Assembly (NCBI RefSeq): GCF_050908995.1
Contig: NC_135119.1
Span: 2,790,001-2,854,000 of the forward strand
Source: Andrena cerasifolii
Taxonomy: Eukaryota > Arthropoda > Insecta > Hymenoptera > Andrenidae
Reading direction: 5' to 3'
DNA length: 64,000 nucleotides
The position numbers were made by a program, and so were the translations under genes. This document shows, piece after piece, positions 45,170-56,175 of this stretch. The first letter of the stretch is position 1, and each line of letters starts with the position of its first letter. The notes under the pieces are model-generated. The model was given only the letters and a program-made list of their open reading frames with translations. It was not told the DNA's origin and made no database searches.

Positions 45170-46076
45170 GGGGAAAGTGGGGTAAAACGGAACGGGTGGG
45201 TAAAACGGAACACCAATGTTTCTGTTAGATAAGAGCTGCGAATGAGTTGGTATCGCGTGACATGGAACCAAAGGGTCCTCGTAGCATTTTGTGATAGACC
45301 ATAGACCCCTGCACACGTTATTTTTCCATTAAGAGAGTTGGAAAAAATTCCGGTATCGACGTTTCAATATTGCGTTGGACTCTCGACCACTTTTCGGTAC
45401 TTGGATTTGGAAAATTAATAACGGCAAGTACATCGTTGGATTCTATAGTCCTTACGCTACATTTTCACGTATATAACAAGTTCGTTACCTCGCGCTGAAG
45501 TGTAAATATTAAATGTTTACTAAATGACTGCATGTAAAGGGTGGGCCCATGAGGCCTGCACCAGTGCTGAAAAGGGAGATGATACATTTGTAGGTGATTT
45601 TTGTTCATAAAATAATAAACAAACCGTATTAATCTGTCCTTCTTTTACGATATTATATTTATATTTGATTATTTTCCGTAATTTTCATGTTATCTAATAA
45701 AATATTTTCTCTTATATGTATAATATATATTTTTGTTATATTTTATTTGCAATAGTTATACCTAAAACATATATTTATAGATTTTAACATAAATGAATAC
45801 ACTTTAAATCATAAAAATAAAGATTTTGTACGTTTACACGGTCTTCGAGTGGGTGTTCCGTCTTACCCCACCATTTGAGCGAGGCGAAGATTTACCAATA
45901 CCTCCGGTAAATTTCATTTTCCGTCGTTCCCAAAGATTTTTCTTAACAATGACTTTGATTTTCTTATAGTCTAAGGTCCACTGAAGACTCCTCTTGAAGT
46001 CTCGTGTCTTTTTCTCCTCCCGATTTTAAGTTATCACCCTCCAAAGTTAAGCGTTCCGTTTTACCCCACCTTCCCC
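45170..46076. mobile_element. TA-flanked element with repeated GGTAAAACGGAAC words
   Basis: Ends GGGGAAAGTGGGGTAAAA and its near-complement; TA at 45168-45169 and 46077-46078. GGGTAAAACGGAAC occurs twice at the left end, and its complement (TTCCGTCTTACCCCACC near 45855; TTCCGTTTTACCCCACC near 46054) twice on the right. 907 bp, no transposase. Confidence 0.7.
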
Positions 46077-46393
46077 TACTTAATGATCCCACTCCCCATA
46101 TTTCCCCAGGTATTCCAAACCATTTATCGGAAATTAATATTTTCACTCCAGCCTACTGGGCACCCCTGTATTACCGCTTTTGTTGTCCAGAATTTGGATG
46201 ACATTTCTCCGTTTGCTTTTATCGTATTTCTTGTTTCTTTGTAATTTTCTCCGATTCTCACCCTCAAGCTTAAATGATTCTGATATATTATCAAGAAATT
46301 GTTAGGAAATAAATAACTAGATGATATCTGAGTTTTAAATATGACACTTGTACGTAATAAATAAATATATGTTTTTCAGTAATGAATTATATT

Positions 46394-46674
46394 GCGTGGC
46401 CAGACAAGGTATTCACAGATCATTAATACCCACACCTTCCCCCTCGCAGGCTTTCAGATATTTCGTCAATTTAAAACTCTGACAATATGAGTACGTTTTC
46501 ATTATATTGCGTTTAAAAATAATTCTAAGATCATTCATCGACACCGATACCTTTTCTCTCACAAGCTTTCACATAATTTGTCAATTTAAAACTCTGACAA
46601 TATGAATACACTTTCATTATTTTGCGTTTTTAAATAATTCTTATACATCGACACCGTGACCTTGCCTGGCCACG
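46394..46674. mobile_element. MITE with internal ~115-bp tandem repeats
   Basis: Ends GCGTGGCCAGACAAGGT and complement of GCGTGGCCAGGCAAGGT. The interior is two full and one partial copy of a ~115-bp unit containing GTCAATTTAAAACTCTGACA. The target duplication is not clear. Confidence 0.65.
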
Positions 46675-47187
46675 CCAGGTATTTGACTTCCAGGTCGCGG
46701 ACATCTAGGCAAATGTCTAGATGTTACATTTTATCTTCACATTATTAAAATGAACGTGATTATAACAAAGCATCTTTATGTACTTGCAGTTCATTTTGAT
46801 TTCACATTTTTTTTATATTGTAATTATTATTATCTTCTATTTTTTTGTGATTTATTTTATAGTATTATTTTCCGTCCTCGACTTTTTCTTGTACTTGGCG
46901 TATTTTTTTACTTTTTTTTAAGTTTTTATGGGGATCTCACTTCTTTTTACAAAGTTAATCGAAAAAATGTGCTCCGGTCGTCAGCTTCGTTTTGTGTTTC
47001 GCGCGACCCTAGGGCCACGTGCCCGTCGGTCAGAGCGAGCCCTCCTCGTACCACGAAAATGTGCCGCCGGTCACGTCTCGCCGCAGTCAGGCGAGATCTT
47101 CTTTACCCTCGCTTAACGCGAAGCGTAATGAAGAATTTCGATAATCGATATTTACTAAAAAGCGCGCTTTGATCGTCGAATGTTTAC
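46675..47187. other. No gene recognised
   Basis: T-rich, then a GC-rich patch (46960-47120) with overlapping frames on the plus strand but no motif. Confidence 0.4.
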
Positions 47188-47224
47188 CTTGCATCTGGGC
47201 CAGTTTCAGCTTCTTGTGGTTCTT
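47188..47224 (-). CDS. Candidate short exon of an unrecognised host gene
   Basis: On the minus strand a basic stretch, KNHKKLKLAQMQ, ends at a good donor (CAAG then GTAAAC, 47187 downward) with one base carried over. That base plus the first two of the exon at 32313 make a Gly codon, so the two join in frame. The 5' edge is uncertain: GGAAAG just upstream is a possible acceptor preceded by a mixed pyrimidine tract, and the same frame is also open to about 47265. With the exon at 48453-48515 (phase 0) it would form one gene. It is short, so chance cannot be dismissed. Confidence 0.35.
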
Positions 47225-47615
47225 CTTTCCGATCGAAGTCACAACGGCCGAACAAAAATGGGCTCCGAAAGAGCAAATATAAGTAATAAAAAACTATTCA
47301 TGTACTCATAGCAGAGTTATCGTTATTCATATACTCTAGCCCCGTTATCTTTATTCGTTACTTTTATATTCGTGAGAATTTATTTTTATTCGTTAGTTTT
47401 ATTCGTGAGAAATTTATTCGTGACTCGTGAGATTTATTCGTCACAGTATTCTTTGTCATGGAGCATCTAGTTCGGGGGAAATCTGAATTTATTCATTGTC
47501 ACGAATAAAACTAACGAATGTGCATGTAAGCTACAACATTTTGAAAGTCTTTTGTAGGCATTTTGCCTATGTTATTTAGCTTTTTTGCTAATTAATTGTT
47601 TGTTAATTTTTGTAG

Positions 47616-47828
47616 AAAACAGAGGAGGACGCTCTTTTATATTGTAAGTTTTATCATAAACTTTCAGAAAAATTAAATAATAAAAATTAATATTTATTAT
47701 TACATTTATTCAAATTTATTTTTCCAGGCTCTGATGACGATATTATAATGCCACTACCACCACCGACAGCGGGGCTTGCGCCGGCGTCCGATTGCAGTGA
47801 TTTCTGTGATTTATTTATTTTCTTGTGA
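47616..47828 (+). CDS. Candidate two-exon frame on the plus strand
   Basis: AATTTTTGTAG precedes a 28-base exon (47616-47643, KTEEDALLY) with donor GTAAGT. After an 84-base intron ending TTTTTCCAG, exon 47728-47828 continues in phase (CSDDDIIMPLPPPTAGLAPA) to a TGA or to a GTGAGC donor at 47825. The minus strand of the same stretch is also open (47687-47947, Lys/Glu-rich), so the coding strand is ambiguous. Confidence 0.25.
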
Positions 47829-48452
47829 GCCTTTCTTTTTATATTTATTTGGTGGTATTCTTTTTCGTCCTCGAATTTTTCATGTATTTGGCTTAATTTT
47901 GTTGCTTTCTTGAATTTTTTTATTGGATTATAGTAATGAAATAACATAATATTATAACTTTAGATATTGAAAAGGTAATAAAAAAACTTAAGGTTTATTC
48001 AATTTAACAATTATAATTAAATTCACTTAATTTATCGTTTCAGATCGAGGCACCAAAGCCGGCCGGGGTAGGAGGCAAGAGAATTCTATGAAATTTCTCA
48101 TGAAATTGAGCAGTGCCGAGTATCTTTGGGGAAGGAGGAGGGGGCGGGGCAATAGGGGGGAGGGGGCAATTTTTTATATATTATCAACTGTCTTAATGTT
48201 TCGAAATAAGAATTTAATTTGATTTCATTAATCGTAATTAATTTCTTGTTTCTTTATAATAATTAATTACAATTACAGTATAATTTCTAAATCCATTACA
48301 CTTGGTTTGTAATCATTAATTGCTTTTTCAGATGTTGAAATAATTCTCTTCGTGTGCATCGTTAATTGAAATAGGATACATTTACTAATTATTTATAAAT
48401 TATCATACGTGCTCATATGTCAAGATAATTGAATGCGTATTCCAAACCATAC

Positions 48453-48515
48453 CTGCAAAATTGTGAGAACATAGTCTGACATCGATGACATTGAATCATC
48501 TTCTGCTTCAATTAT
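48453..48515 (-). CDS. Candidate internal exon, 63 bases, phase 0
   Basis: Flanked on the minus strand by an acceptor (ATTTATATTTACAG) and a donor (CAG then GTATGG). The other two frames are closed within the exon; the open one encodes IIEAEDDSMSSMSDYVLTIL plus Gln. Clean splice sites, an exact multiple of three and acidic/serine composition make it the best-defined single exon in the window. It lies 1.2 kb upstream of the next candidate exon (47188-47224), which may start in the same phase. The protein is not recognised. No further upstream exon could be fixed up to the right edge. Confidence 0.45.
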
Positions 48516-48519
48516 CTGT

Positions 48520-50180
48520 AAATATAAATAAATAGAAATAGAGTGACCTTTTTTTGCTATAGTAAGTTAGAGACTACTATACATAATGTGTCCGAAGGAG
48601 GTGAGAACGTATGGCAGAAAGGCTTGTTGAACTTAATTTAAATGGTAATGGTAATTTAGCGAAAATCAACAAAAGGATCCAATATTTTTAACGCACAATT
48701 TATTGGTGTCCCCTTCATTTCTATAAGCTTTACGTAAAAACTCTAAATTAAAAATAGTTTACTGGTATAAAAATATATATCTGGCAATTTAAATGAAATG
48801 TAACTTGTTACAATATATTATTTTGTACATGCATGTTACAAATTTCCAGAAACTTATGCGAAAAAGAAGATGCTTCTCTGTCGAACCTTCTCCCGACAAC
48901 TTCCAAGTCTGTGCGTCCCCTTCGTCTCTATAAACTCTACATGAAAAGTCTATTAAAAAATTTTGGCGACTTACCTTGTCAATTGAGACTATAATTCAGT
49001 GTCCTATTTCAAAAATGTCGACAACTTACCTACCTTATTTGACACTTGGCAGGTTATGATTCATTGACACTAGCTAGGTTACGTTTACCTTGACAGATGT
49101 GCTCTCTGTCTGGCTGTCACGTGACAACAATTTGTTACGCAATTGGCCGAAACCTTCATCGAATGAACGACGTGCATGAGAGACATTTCCTCACACTTTC
49201 ATGTTCCCCTCTTGCCCACACTTGACGATGGAGAAAATCTCTTAACATAAAATTCGCCAAATTGCAACTTTACATCGAAATATCTCAGCTCATAAGGCAC
49301 GTAGGAACAAAACGAAGACACTTTTCTTATGTAAATCAAACCCAAGCTATCCATTAAGACCATTCAAAGCTTAATCGGATCAACCATTATTGAGATTCGA
49401 TAATCGAAGGGTTCTTCCAAAAACTGCTCGGCGTAATGTAGGCACGGTCGTCTCGCGCTGCGCATGTACTCGGCGCGAGACACTACCGTGTCTCTTGATG
49501 TCTGATCTATTATATTTGTTGTGTACTAAAGGTTAGTAGCATCTTATATATTTAATTTTAAATTTCAATAGTATTACGTAAAAGTGTAATGACCAGAATG
49601 TAACAAATGTACATAATAATTTGTAAAAATAGAAGAAAGCACTGGACTACACAACGAAAAGAGAAGAAAGAATTTCGATGTTAAAATGTAGAATTAACAG
49701 AATCACGCACATACTGTTACAATAAATGTTAACGCAAAAAATATAACTTAAAAAACATATATTTAAAAGTATTTTACACAAATAACGTAGCTAAAATAAT
49801 AATAAATATTTAAAGGAATAAAAGTGAAAAATTCGAACAATATAAAAAAAAAAGTTGAAAGCAAAGAGCATCATCCCAAACCTCGCAAAATACAGTATGC
49901 CAAATTTCCATATGAATCCATAGCTTAGAATTTAAGAGACGAGGAAGGCTGAAGCAACCAAGAGTGATGGGATAGAATCCTGACCCCGTTTCGGCATGTC
50001 CATCACTTGCTTATACTTATTTTACAAACGCACACATAAACCCGGGAAATGGAAAAGTACATCTGAAAGAAATTAAAGAACGGATGCTGATTCAATTTCT
50101 AACTAGGTAGAGGATGCCACTTGAGAAACTACATTTTATTGAAAAACTATCATTTTCATACAGCTGTTGAACAGCGACAA
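48520..50180. other. No gene recognised
   Basis: AT-rich, intron-like or intergenic. A weak direct repetition (CTCTAAATTAAAAAT near 48740 and TCTATAAACTCTACATG near 48925) is not classified. Confidence 0.45.
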
Positions 50181-50185
50181 CAGTA

Positions 50186-50686
50186 GGGTTTTTGAAAAAA
50201 CCGCCATTTGAAAAACCCGGTTTTCGAATTCCACAATTTCCAAAGAAGCGATTGAATCGGGTTTCCAATTTTTATAAAAAAAATATATACAATTAAAACA
50301 GTAAAGAAATATTTATATCTGCCTATTTTAAAAATTTCCAGTTTCTGTATGTTTATGGAACTACAAAAATATAATAAAATAACATACACTGCATACAAAA
50401 CCAAATAAAAAAATTGTGAAATGACTAATATCCGTACAAAAATATAAATCACAAATCTTTATTTCATTTGGTATTTTCCTTCAGTAAATATGAACTCATG
50501 AAGATTGCACCCACGGTGATATCAAGTCAAAATGTTATAGTTTTTAATTAAATAATTAATTAATTTTTACATATTAATTCCAGCATCTGAAACCGGTTTC
50601 TTAAATTTAAAAACCCATTTTTAAATTTTACAAAAATATATAAAAAAAACGGGTTTTAAATTCGGTTTTTAAACACAGACAAACCC
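50186..50686. mobile_element. TA-flanked element with repeated AAACC(C/G)GTTT words
   Basis: Ends GGGTTTTTGAAAAAACC and complement of GGGTTTGTCTG; TA at 50184-50185 and 50687-50688. The words AAAAACCCGGTTTT, GAAACCGG and ACGGGTTTT recur near both ends. Non-coding, 501 bp. Outside the TA both flanks contain GACAACAG. Confidence 0.5.
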
Positions 50687-51411
50687 TAGACAACAGCCAT
50701 TTGGACTTGTAACACTCAATAGCCGTTTCTTATCATTTTTGGGGTGCTGAACCGCGTTGACTTTTATTGTCGGCGTCGTATGTTTCGCCACATTATTTCA
50801 TTTCTGTATTGAAAATAAAACGCGACTTATTTAGCCCGATGCCACTCAAGGTGTTACAGAAGTGAAACTATGCTTCAAAATATCGAATTGAAAAGTTATT
50901 TACCTACATAAGTAGAAAACTAACGGAGAAAGAGAAAATGGTCCCGAAAGAAGTAGGGGAAAGGTGCCCAAAACGATCCCTCGGGATAAAATGATTCCTG
51001 GCTGTCCTGCGGCTATTAGTGGTACTATTTCGTAATATCGATGTTAAAAGTTCAATCTGTACGTCGTAAAGTGTCGAAGTGTCATGTAAATCAGTGATGA
51101 GCAACCCGCGGCCCGCGGGCAGCATTTGGCCCGTCAGCCGCTGACCTGCGGCTCGCCTGAACATTGGCATACATATATCTTTTGAACTGTAAAAGATATC
51201 GGAATGAACTTTGCGCCAAAAAAATAGGATAAAATTATCCCTTTCTAATGTTGTATAATTATATATTTTTTATGTTTATTTAATTTTTTTTCACTTCTGT
51301 TAAGTTAATTATGATTTGGTACTTTATTTAATGCCCTTTTAAGTGGTTTCTAATACAATGTTTTCTCGATACAATTTTCATTCTCGAGAATAGTTGCACA
51401 CACGCATACGT

Positions 51412-51904
51412 ACTGAAAAAAGAAAATCCATCTCAAACGAATAAATGTGCGGAGGTGATACAGAGATTACAAAAAGATTTCAATTTGCGATTCAAAAACT
51501 TCTGCGAAAATCAAACAAGTTTTGATATTTTTTCATCACCCTTTAATAGAAATGCTAAAGCTAAAAGAATTCCTGAAGAATTTCAAATGGAGATAGTCGT
51601 TTTATAAAAAGACACAGAATTAAGGAATAAATTTCAGAATGCTAGTTTTATTGAGTTTTATAAGCGTTACTTTCCGGCTAATAAATTTCCATTGCTAGCT
51701 ACCCACTACAGACAAATAATGAGCTTATTTGGCAGTACGTATGCGTGTGATCAAATATTTTCGAAAATGAAAATTTTAAAAAGTGATCGTCGTAATCGAC
51801 TCGCTGACGAACAATTAAATAATTGTATTAGAGTAGCAGTTTCGAATATCGCACCCAATATTGTCAAGCTCGTTAATGAGAAACAGAATCAAGTATCTCA
51901 TTAA
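51412..51904 (+). pseudogene. hAT transposase C-terminal fragment
   Basis: The frame reads NPSQTNKCAEVIQRLQKDFN, FDIFSSPFN, then QMEIVVL followed by a TAA stop (about 51605). It continues in the same frame: NKFQNASFIEFYKRYFPANK, LFGSTYACDQIFSKMK and RNRLADEQLNNCIRVAVSNI to the TAA at 51902-51904. This is the hAT C-terminal dimerisation region. I know the style (LFGSTY..EQ.FSKMK) from hAT-derived proteins such as GTF2IRD2. The N-terminal BED finger and the catalytic DDE residues are missing. One in-frame stop and the loss of two-thirds of the gene make it non-functional. Confidence 0.85.
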
Positions 51905-51926
51905 GTAAATATCAATGGTTATTTAA

Positions 51927-52631
51927 GGGGGGAGCCTGGTGTAACTAAATGAAAATCGAGGCATTTTTCGGGAATTTTTTTTAAAGAAAGTATTTGATAG
52001 ATCTTTCTGAAACTTTCAGGATATTGTATTAACAGGTTAAGTTATATAACAAAAAAATTTTATTAAAAAAGAGCGGCAAATAACAAAGTTATGCCCAGTC
52101 CGTTGGCGACGCAATTATTGCACTGCGGGCAACGTAGTGTCTTTTGGTTTCGTCTGAAACCAAAAATCGAACAATTTTCTTTTAGTTTATGAGTGTACGC
52201 ACAGAATGAAGAAATTTGAAACTTAAAAGATGCAAAATGAACAAATGGCGGCCTCTTGAATAAAAAGTTCACTGTTTCCAACGAAATTTTGCCTTAAATG
52301 TCTAAAAAAAAGTTATTTATTTAAACAATATCATTATACTAATAACTTAGTACTATGAGGAAAATGTTCACAAATATCCGTGCACAAGGCCAAGTCGATT
52401 GGTTGAATATTTTTTTAGTTACATTGCCCGCAAAGTGTAAAACTGTCGTTTCGAGAAAAACGCATTTAAAGTTTTGTGGTAGCCTGGCGCTCCGTAGCAA
52501 AATCGGCTATATCCGCTTTAATTTTTCGAATTTCGTTTTGCTGCTTTGGGAGCATATTATCGTGATGTTTAACTATTGATTTATGCAAAAAAAAAATCGA
52601 TTTCTTCGATCCGCTACACCAGGCTCCCCCC
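51927..52631. mobile_element. TTAA-flanked MITE inserted in the hAT
   Basis: Perfect 17-bp ends GGGGGGAGCCTGGTGTA and complement, with exact TTAA at 51923-51926 and 52632-52635. 705 bp. It shares the TTAA-GGGG start and length class with the elements at 1354, 4495 and 37220, but not their interior. Confidence 0.8.
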
Positions 52632-53012
52632 TTAAGTTCATTTAATTAGAAAAATATACATATATATATACCTGTTTATATTATAATATATAGGTATATA
52701 CTACTGTGTATATATTACTAATAAAAAGTACATCAAATTTACAAAAAGGTTTTATTGTAAATCAATGTCAGGAATAACAAATTCAGCCCATAAATTAAAA
52801 TTCTTGGATTAGTTATATTTATGTATTTAATATTGCGGCCCGCGTAGTGTAGTAGGTTTCCACTTGTGGCCCACATCAAACAAAAAGTTGCTCACCGCTG
52901 ATGTAAATATCAGCGCTGTGTGTGTTATAAACAAGAAAAAATCAAAATTACTGCCTTTTATCTAAGGTAAGGTCTCTTTCAATGTTGTGTAACTTTTGTC
53001 ATGAACGGCTTA

Positions 53013-53232
53013 GGGCTAGGCTACACATACGACTGTAAGTCGCACGACAGTCGTGTCGTTTATGCCAGGGCCTACATAACATATGGAAACGCGCGCACAG
53101 AGACGACAGGACAACGATCAGTTGTTCAGTCGGCAGGCACCTGCGACTGCTTCGGATTTTTAAGTCGGCTGACTGGCACAGGATTTGCGCACGACTGTCG
53201 TACGACTTAAAGTTGTATGTGTAGCCTAGCCC
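53013..53232. mobile_element. TTA-flanked MITE (GGGCTAGGC family), short copy
   Basis: Ends GGGCTAGGCTACACATAC and complement; TTA at 53010-53012 and 53233-53235. 220 bp. The interior matches parts of the 587-bp copy at 57626-58212. A TTA duplication with GG-start ends fits PIF/Harbinger. Confidence 0.8.
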
Positions 53233-53883
53233 TTAGTGTGACAGCTGTTTTTTCGCGGATTTAATGACAATTCAACAATAATTTAATGTATGTTTCGTTA
53301 CCGAATGTAATAATTTGACGTTATATTCAAACTCTGAATGTGAGTTGGATGTTTGGGGTCATATGATCCCTCTCTAGTAGGGTAAAATGATCCCAGAAAT
53401 CCCAGAGGGTGTGCGAAAAAATTTCTTATGTTTGTTAGTTGATTTTGAGTGTTTCTACTCATTGATTATGTACCAAAAATTATCTAAGATTTGATTTTTC
53501 TAAAAAATTATTTTAATTTATTATGTTCGCATATTTTGTGACTGAGTTTAATTGCTGTTTTTATTTAAATAAATCAGTGCTTTTTAATGTTCGTCTTATT
53601 CATTATCAGTAGGTATATGATGATCCTAAGGATCCCTAGTAGGGATCATTTTATACACATAGGTGTAAAAAATGATCGTTTAGTATGCCTTCACAAAAAT
53701 GCGAATGAAAAGTGTAATTCATCAGGTAGCTAAATTTAATCTAAGCCAATAATATGGTAGATAAACTAACTTACGAAAACTACTTTACTTTTATTTAAAT
53801 AATGGGCATTTGTACTTTTTATATGAATGATGCCTTAAGGGCGTTGTATCGTAAGGGATCGCTTTAGACACCTATCCTCAATC

Positions 53884-55605
53884 AACAGAATCTTGAAGAA
53901 ATCGAAGATTGCGCTACTGGATATTATCTTGATATATTTTATGGAGTACATTGATAAACATGTATGTTTTCCAATTTTAGGAAAATCATATTGATTATAA
54001 AACACGACCATTATTGGAGTGCAATCTTAGCACTTAGTGGAGAAATCTTAGTGGAGTATGTAGGTATCTGTAAGAAATTATATAGTTTACATTCATAGTT
54101 AATTCTTCGTTATCGAATAGACAACAGTTGTAGGGAAATATTTCAATTATCCCATTCACTGAATTTCCTTGGAATGAAAAGCACCGCTCGGCGAATTTAG
54201 GTACTTCGATCCGCTGGAACTAAAGAAACACGTAACTAAAATAATCCTGTACAGTTCATTAATTTTTTATCACGTATAGACAGCTCCACGCTATTTCGCT
54301 TTCAGAGGATGTATGGTTAGGTTACAACTTGAGTGGGGTTCTAACATGAGCCAGAAGTTTTCACAAGTGAGTATCAGACCATAGCTACGGATTGCAAGTT
54401 TTGTAGCTGTGGGGTGTTGTCTGAAATTGTTGAAAATGGGAAAATTTTAAGAATGACATGCGTTTTGATGTTGTATTGCTACAGAGCAGGGATTTTGTTC
54501 CTAAAGGATCTAGCTACGGGCTCGACAGGCAAGGGTGCCTTTTGTAAGACAGTGATGAGCCACACAGGACTTGCCTCCGCACCTCGGAATCGAAACATAT
54601 TCTTTCCCCAAAATCTGCCTAGCCATTGAATCTATCAAATTAATGGTTTTTGTGTATATTTAATTGAAACATTTGTATATCGTTGTTTGATTAACTTCTA
54701 TAGTAATAATATAGACGGGACAATGGAAAAAGTCAGTTACCTTCGGCACTGATCCAGTAATTCGACCTCTGTATGAGAGCCATAAGGTTAGGATTTAAAA
54801 GCAGAAACAAATCTGAGGATCCGCGAAAGAAACATAATAAGACAGAGAATTCCACGCATCGTTGGTATACGCCCGGTATTTACTTGTACTAAGAACACGA
54901 AGAACATGTGAAATAGAAGAGTGGGCGGCAGATGCGCAGGTTTTCCAATATATTTAAGGAGTGTGCGAACATGCTCGTATCCCAGTGTCTATGTGGACGT
55001 GCGTAGCTTTACAGATGAAATGTCAATTATTAAACGTAAGTTGTGTACGCCGCAGTTGTCCGAATGGCCACGAATGAATCGATAATCTTCGTAAATAGTG
55101 AACACGATTTTTCACGTCAGCCACCTACGTTGTATCGCTTAAAAGATTGAAAGCAACATCTAATGTGTTTCTAGAATCGACTGTGTTGCGAACGTGAGGA
55201 GATTTTATTAGGACTATTATTCTTATCTGATATACTAAAAAGATTATGAGTAGATATACTTTTACACATATGAAAACATGCGAAAATAGAAATAGTTTTT
55301 GTCTATTCCTACTCTTTGTACGAACTGTAAACTATCTGTTACACTTGTTTGTGAAAACCATTAATCATTAAAAATATTTTCATATAATACAAAAGTTTCG
55401 CCCCAACATGACTTCAATAGAAATATGTAGTCAGATTTTTCATTTAAACGAAAATGGATTGAAAACTGTACATTCCGCTTCGGTTGAAACATTCCATTTC
55501 GGCGTGGCATAAGTATTATGTATATAATTACCTATTAGTAAGTTTCAATCCATTCATTACAACTACTTAGTACTTCTACGAGAAATAGATCTTGCTTTTC
55601 AATTT
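53884..55605. other. No gene recognised
   Basis: About 1.7 kb of AT-rich DNA. The short frame at 54414-54629 has no motif. Confidence 0.45.
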
Positions 55606-55611
55606 TAGTAT

Positions 55612-56175
55612 GTAAAGGGTGGTGCAGGGAATTATCCCTAACTTTGAAAATGAATTTAAAAAAAAACTAAAAAGGATAGAAGAAATTTATCTGTTGCTAT
55701 CAGTACATTAACATTGGCAGTTTATTTCATGAATTTGTAAACAACATATCTTATAAATAATGTCCCTCATTGTCAATACATTGCTGCAACCGGTTTCTGA
55801 AGGTCTGCATCACTCTGTGAATCATCTCTTGCGGAATGCAGTCTACTTCAAGGCGTATTGCGTCCTTCAAGGCTCGTAGGGTCCTCGGACGATGTTTATA
55901 AACCTCAGCTTTGAGGTATCCCCATAGAAAATGTCGCACGGTGTTAAATCCGGCGAGCGGCCGGCCATGGAATGTCACCGAACCGGGAGATTAATCGTCC
56001 GGGGAACATTTCTCGCAAAACAGTCATCGAATTTCGAGTAGTGTGGACCGTGGCACCATTCTGCTGAAACCATACTAGTCCCACATCCAGCTGTTCAAGT
56101 TGTGGTTAAAAAAATTGTTGGATCATTGTGGCATACCGCTCAGAGTTGACCAGTAATTTGACCACAAATATTGTT
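55612..56175 (-). pseudogene. Mariner/IS630-like transposase C-terminal fragment
   Basis: Read leftward from about 56175: VNSERYATMIQQFF, a stop, then FQQNGATVHTTRNSMTVLRE (the second catalytic position carries Asn where Asp is usual) and GRLISRFGDI. After a shift, HFLWGYLKAEVYKHRPRTLR continues to NRLQQCIDNEGHYL, ending near 55751. Beyond it AAGGGTGGTGCAGGG at about 55617 may be the terminal repeat. The N-terminal domains are missing. Its first 16 codons are fused in frame to the gag frame on the right. Confidence 0.7.

Larger units (their letters stand above)
51092..52900 (+). mobile_element. hAT transposon, internally deleted, perfect 8-bp TSD
   Basis: ATGTAAAT occurs at 51084-51091 and 52901-52908. 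Ends are CAGTGATGAGCAAC and complement of CAGCGGTGAGCAAC, and GCGGCCCGC strings occur near both ends. Subtracting the 705-bp TTAA element at 51927, the copy is about 1.1 kb: the C-terminal third of a transposase between complete ends. Mobility could only have been in trans. Confidence 0.9.
50956..53879. mobile_element. TA-site element with repeated GATCCC words, carrying nested insertions
   Basis: The left end GGGGAAAGGTGCCCAAAA follows TA at 50954-50955. The right end, near 53879, is a decayed complement (GATCGCTTTAGACACCTATC). Words such as AAAATGATTCC, GGTAAAATGATCCC and GGATCATTTTA occur at 50984, 53387 and 53637. Inside are a hAT element, a TTA-site MITE and, within the hAT, a TTAA element. 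The right boundary is approximate. Confidence 0.45.

Noticed and set aside
46750..47172. 140-codon plus-strand frame
   Set aside because: T-rich DNA yields Phe/Tyr/Leu runs followed by a GC-rich patch; no motif or splice context supports it.
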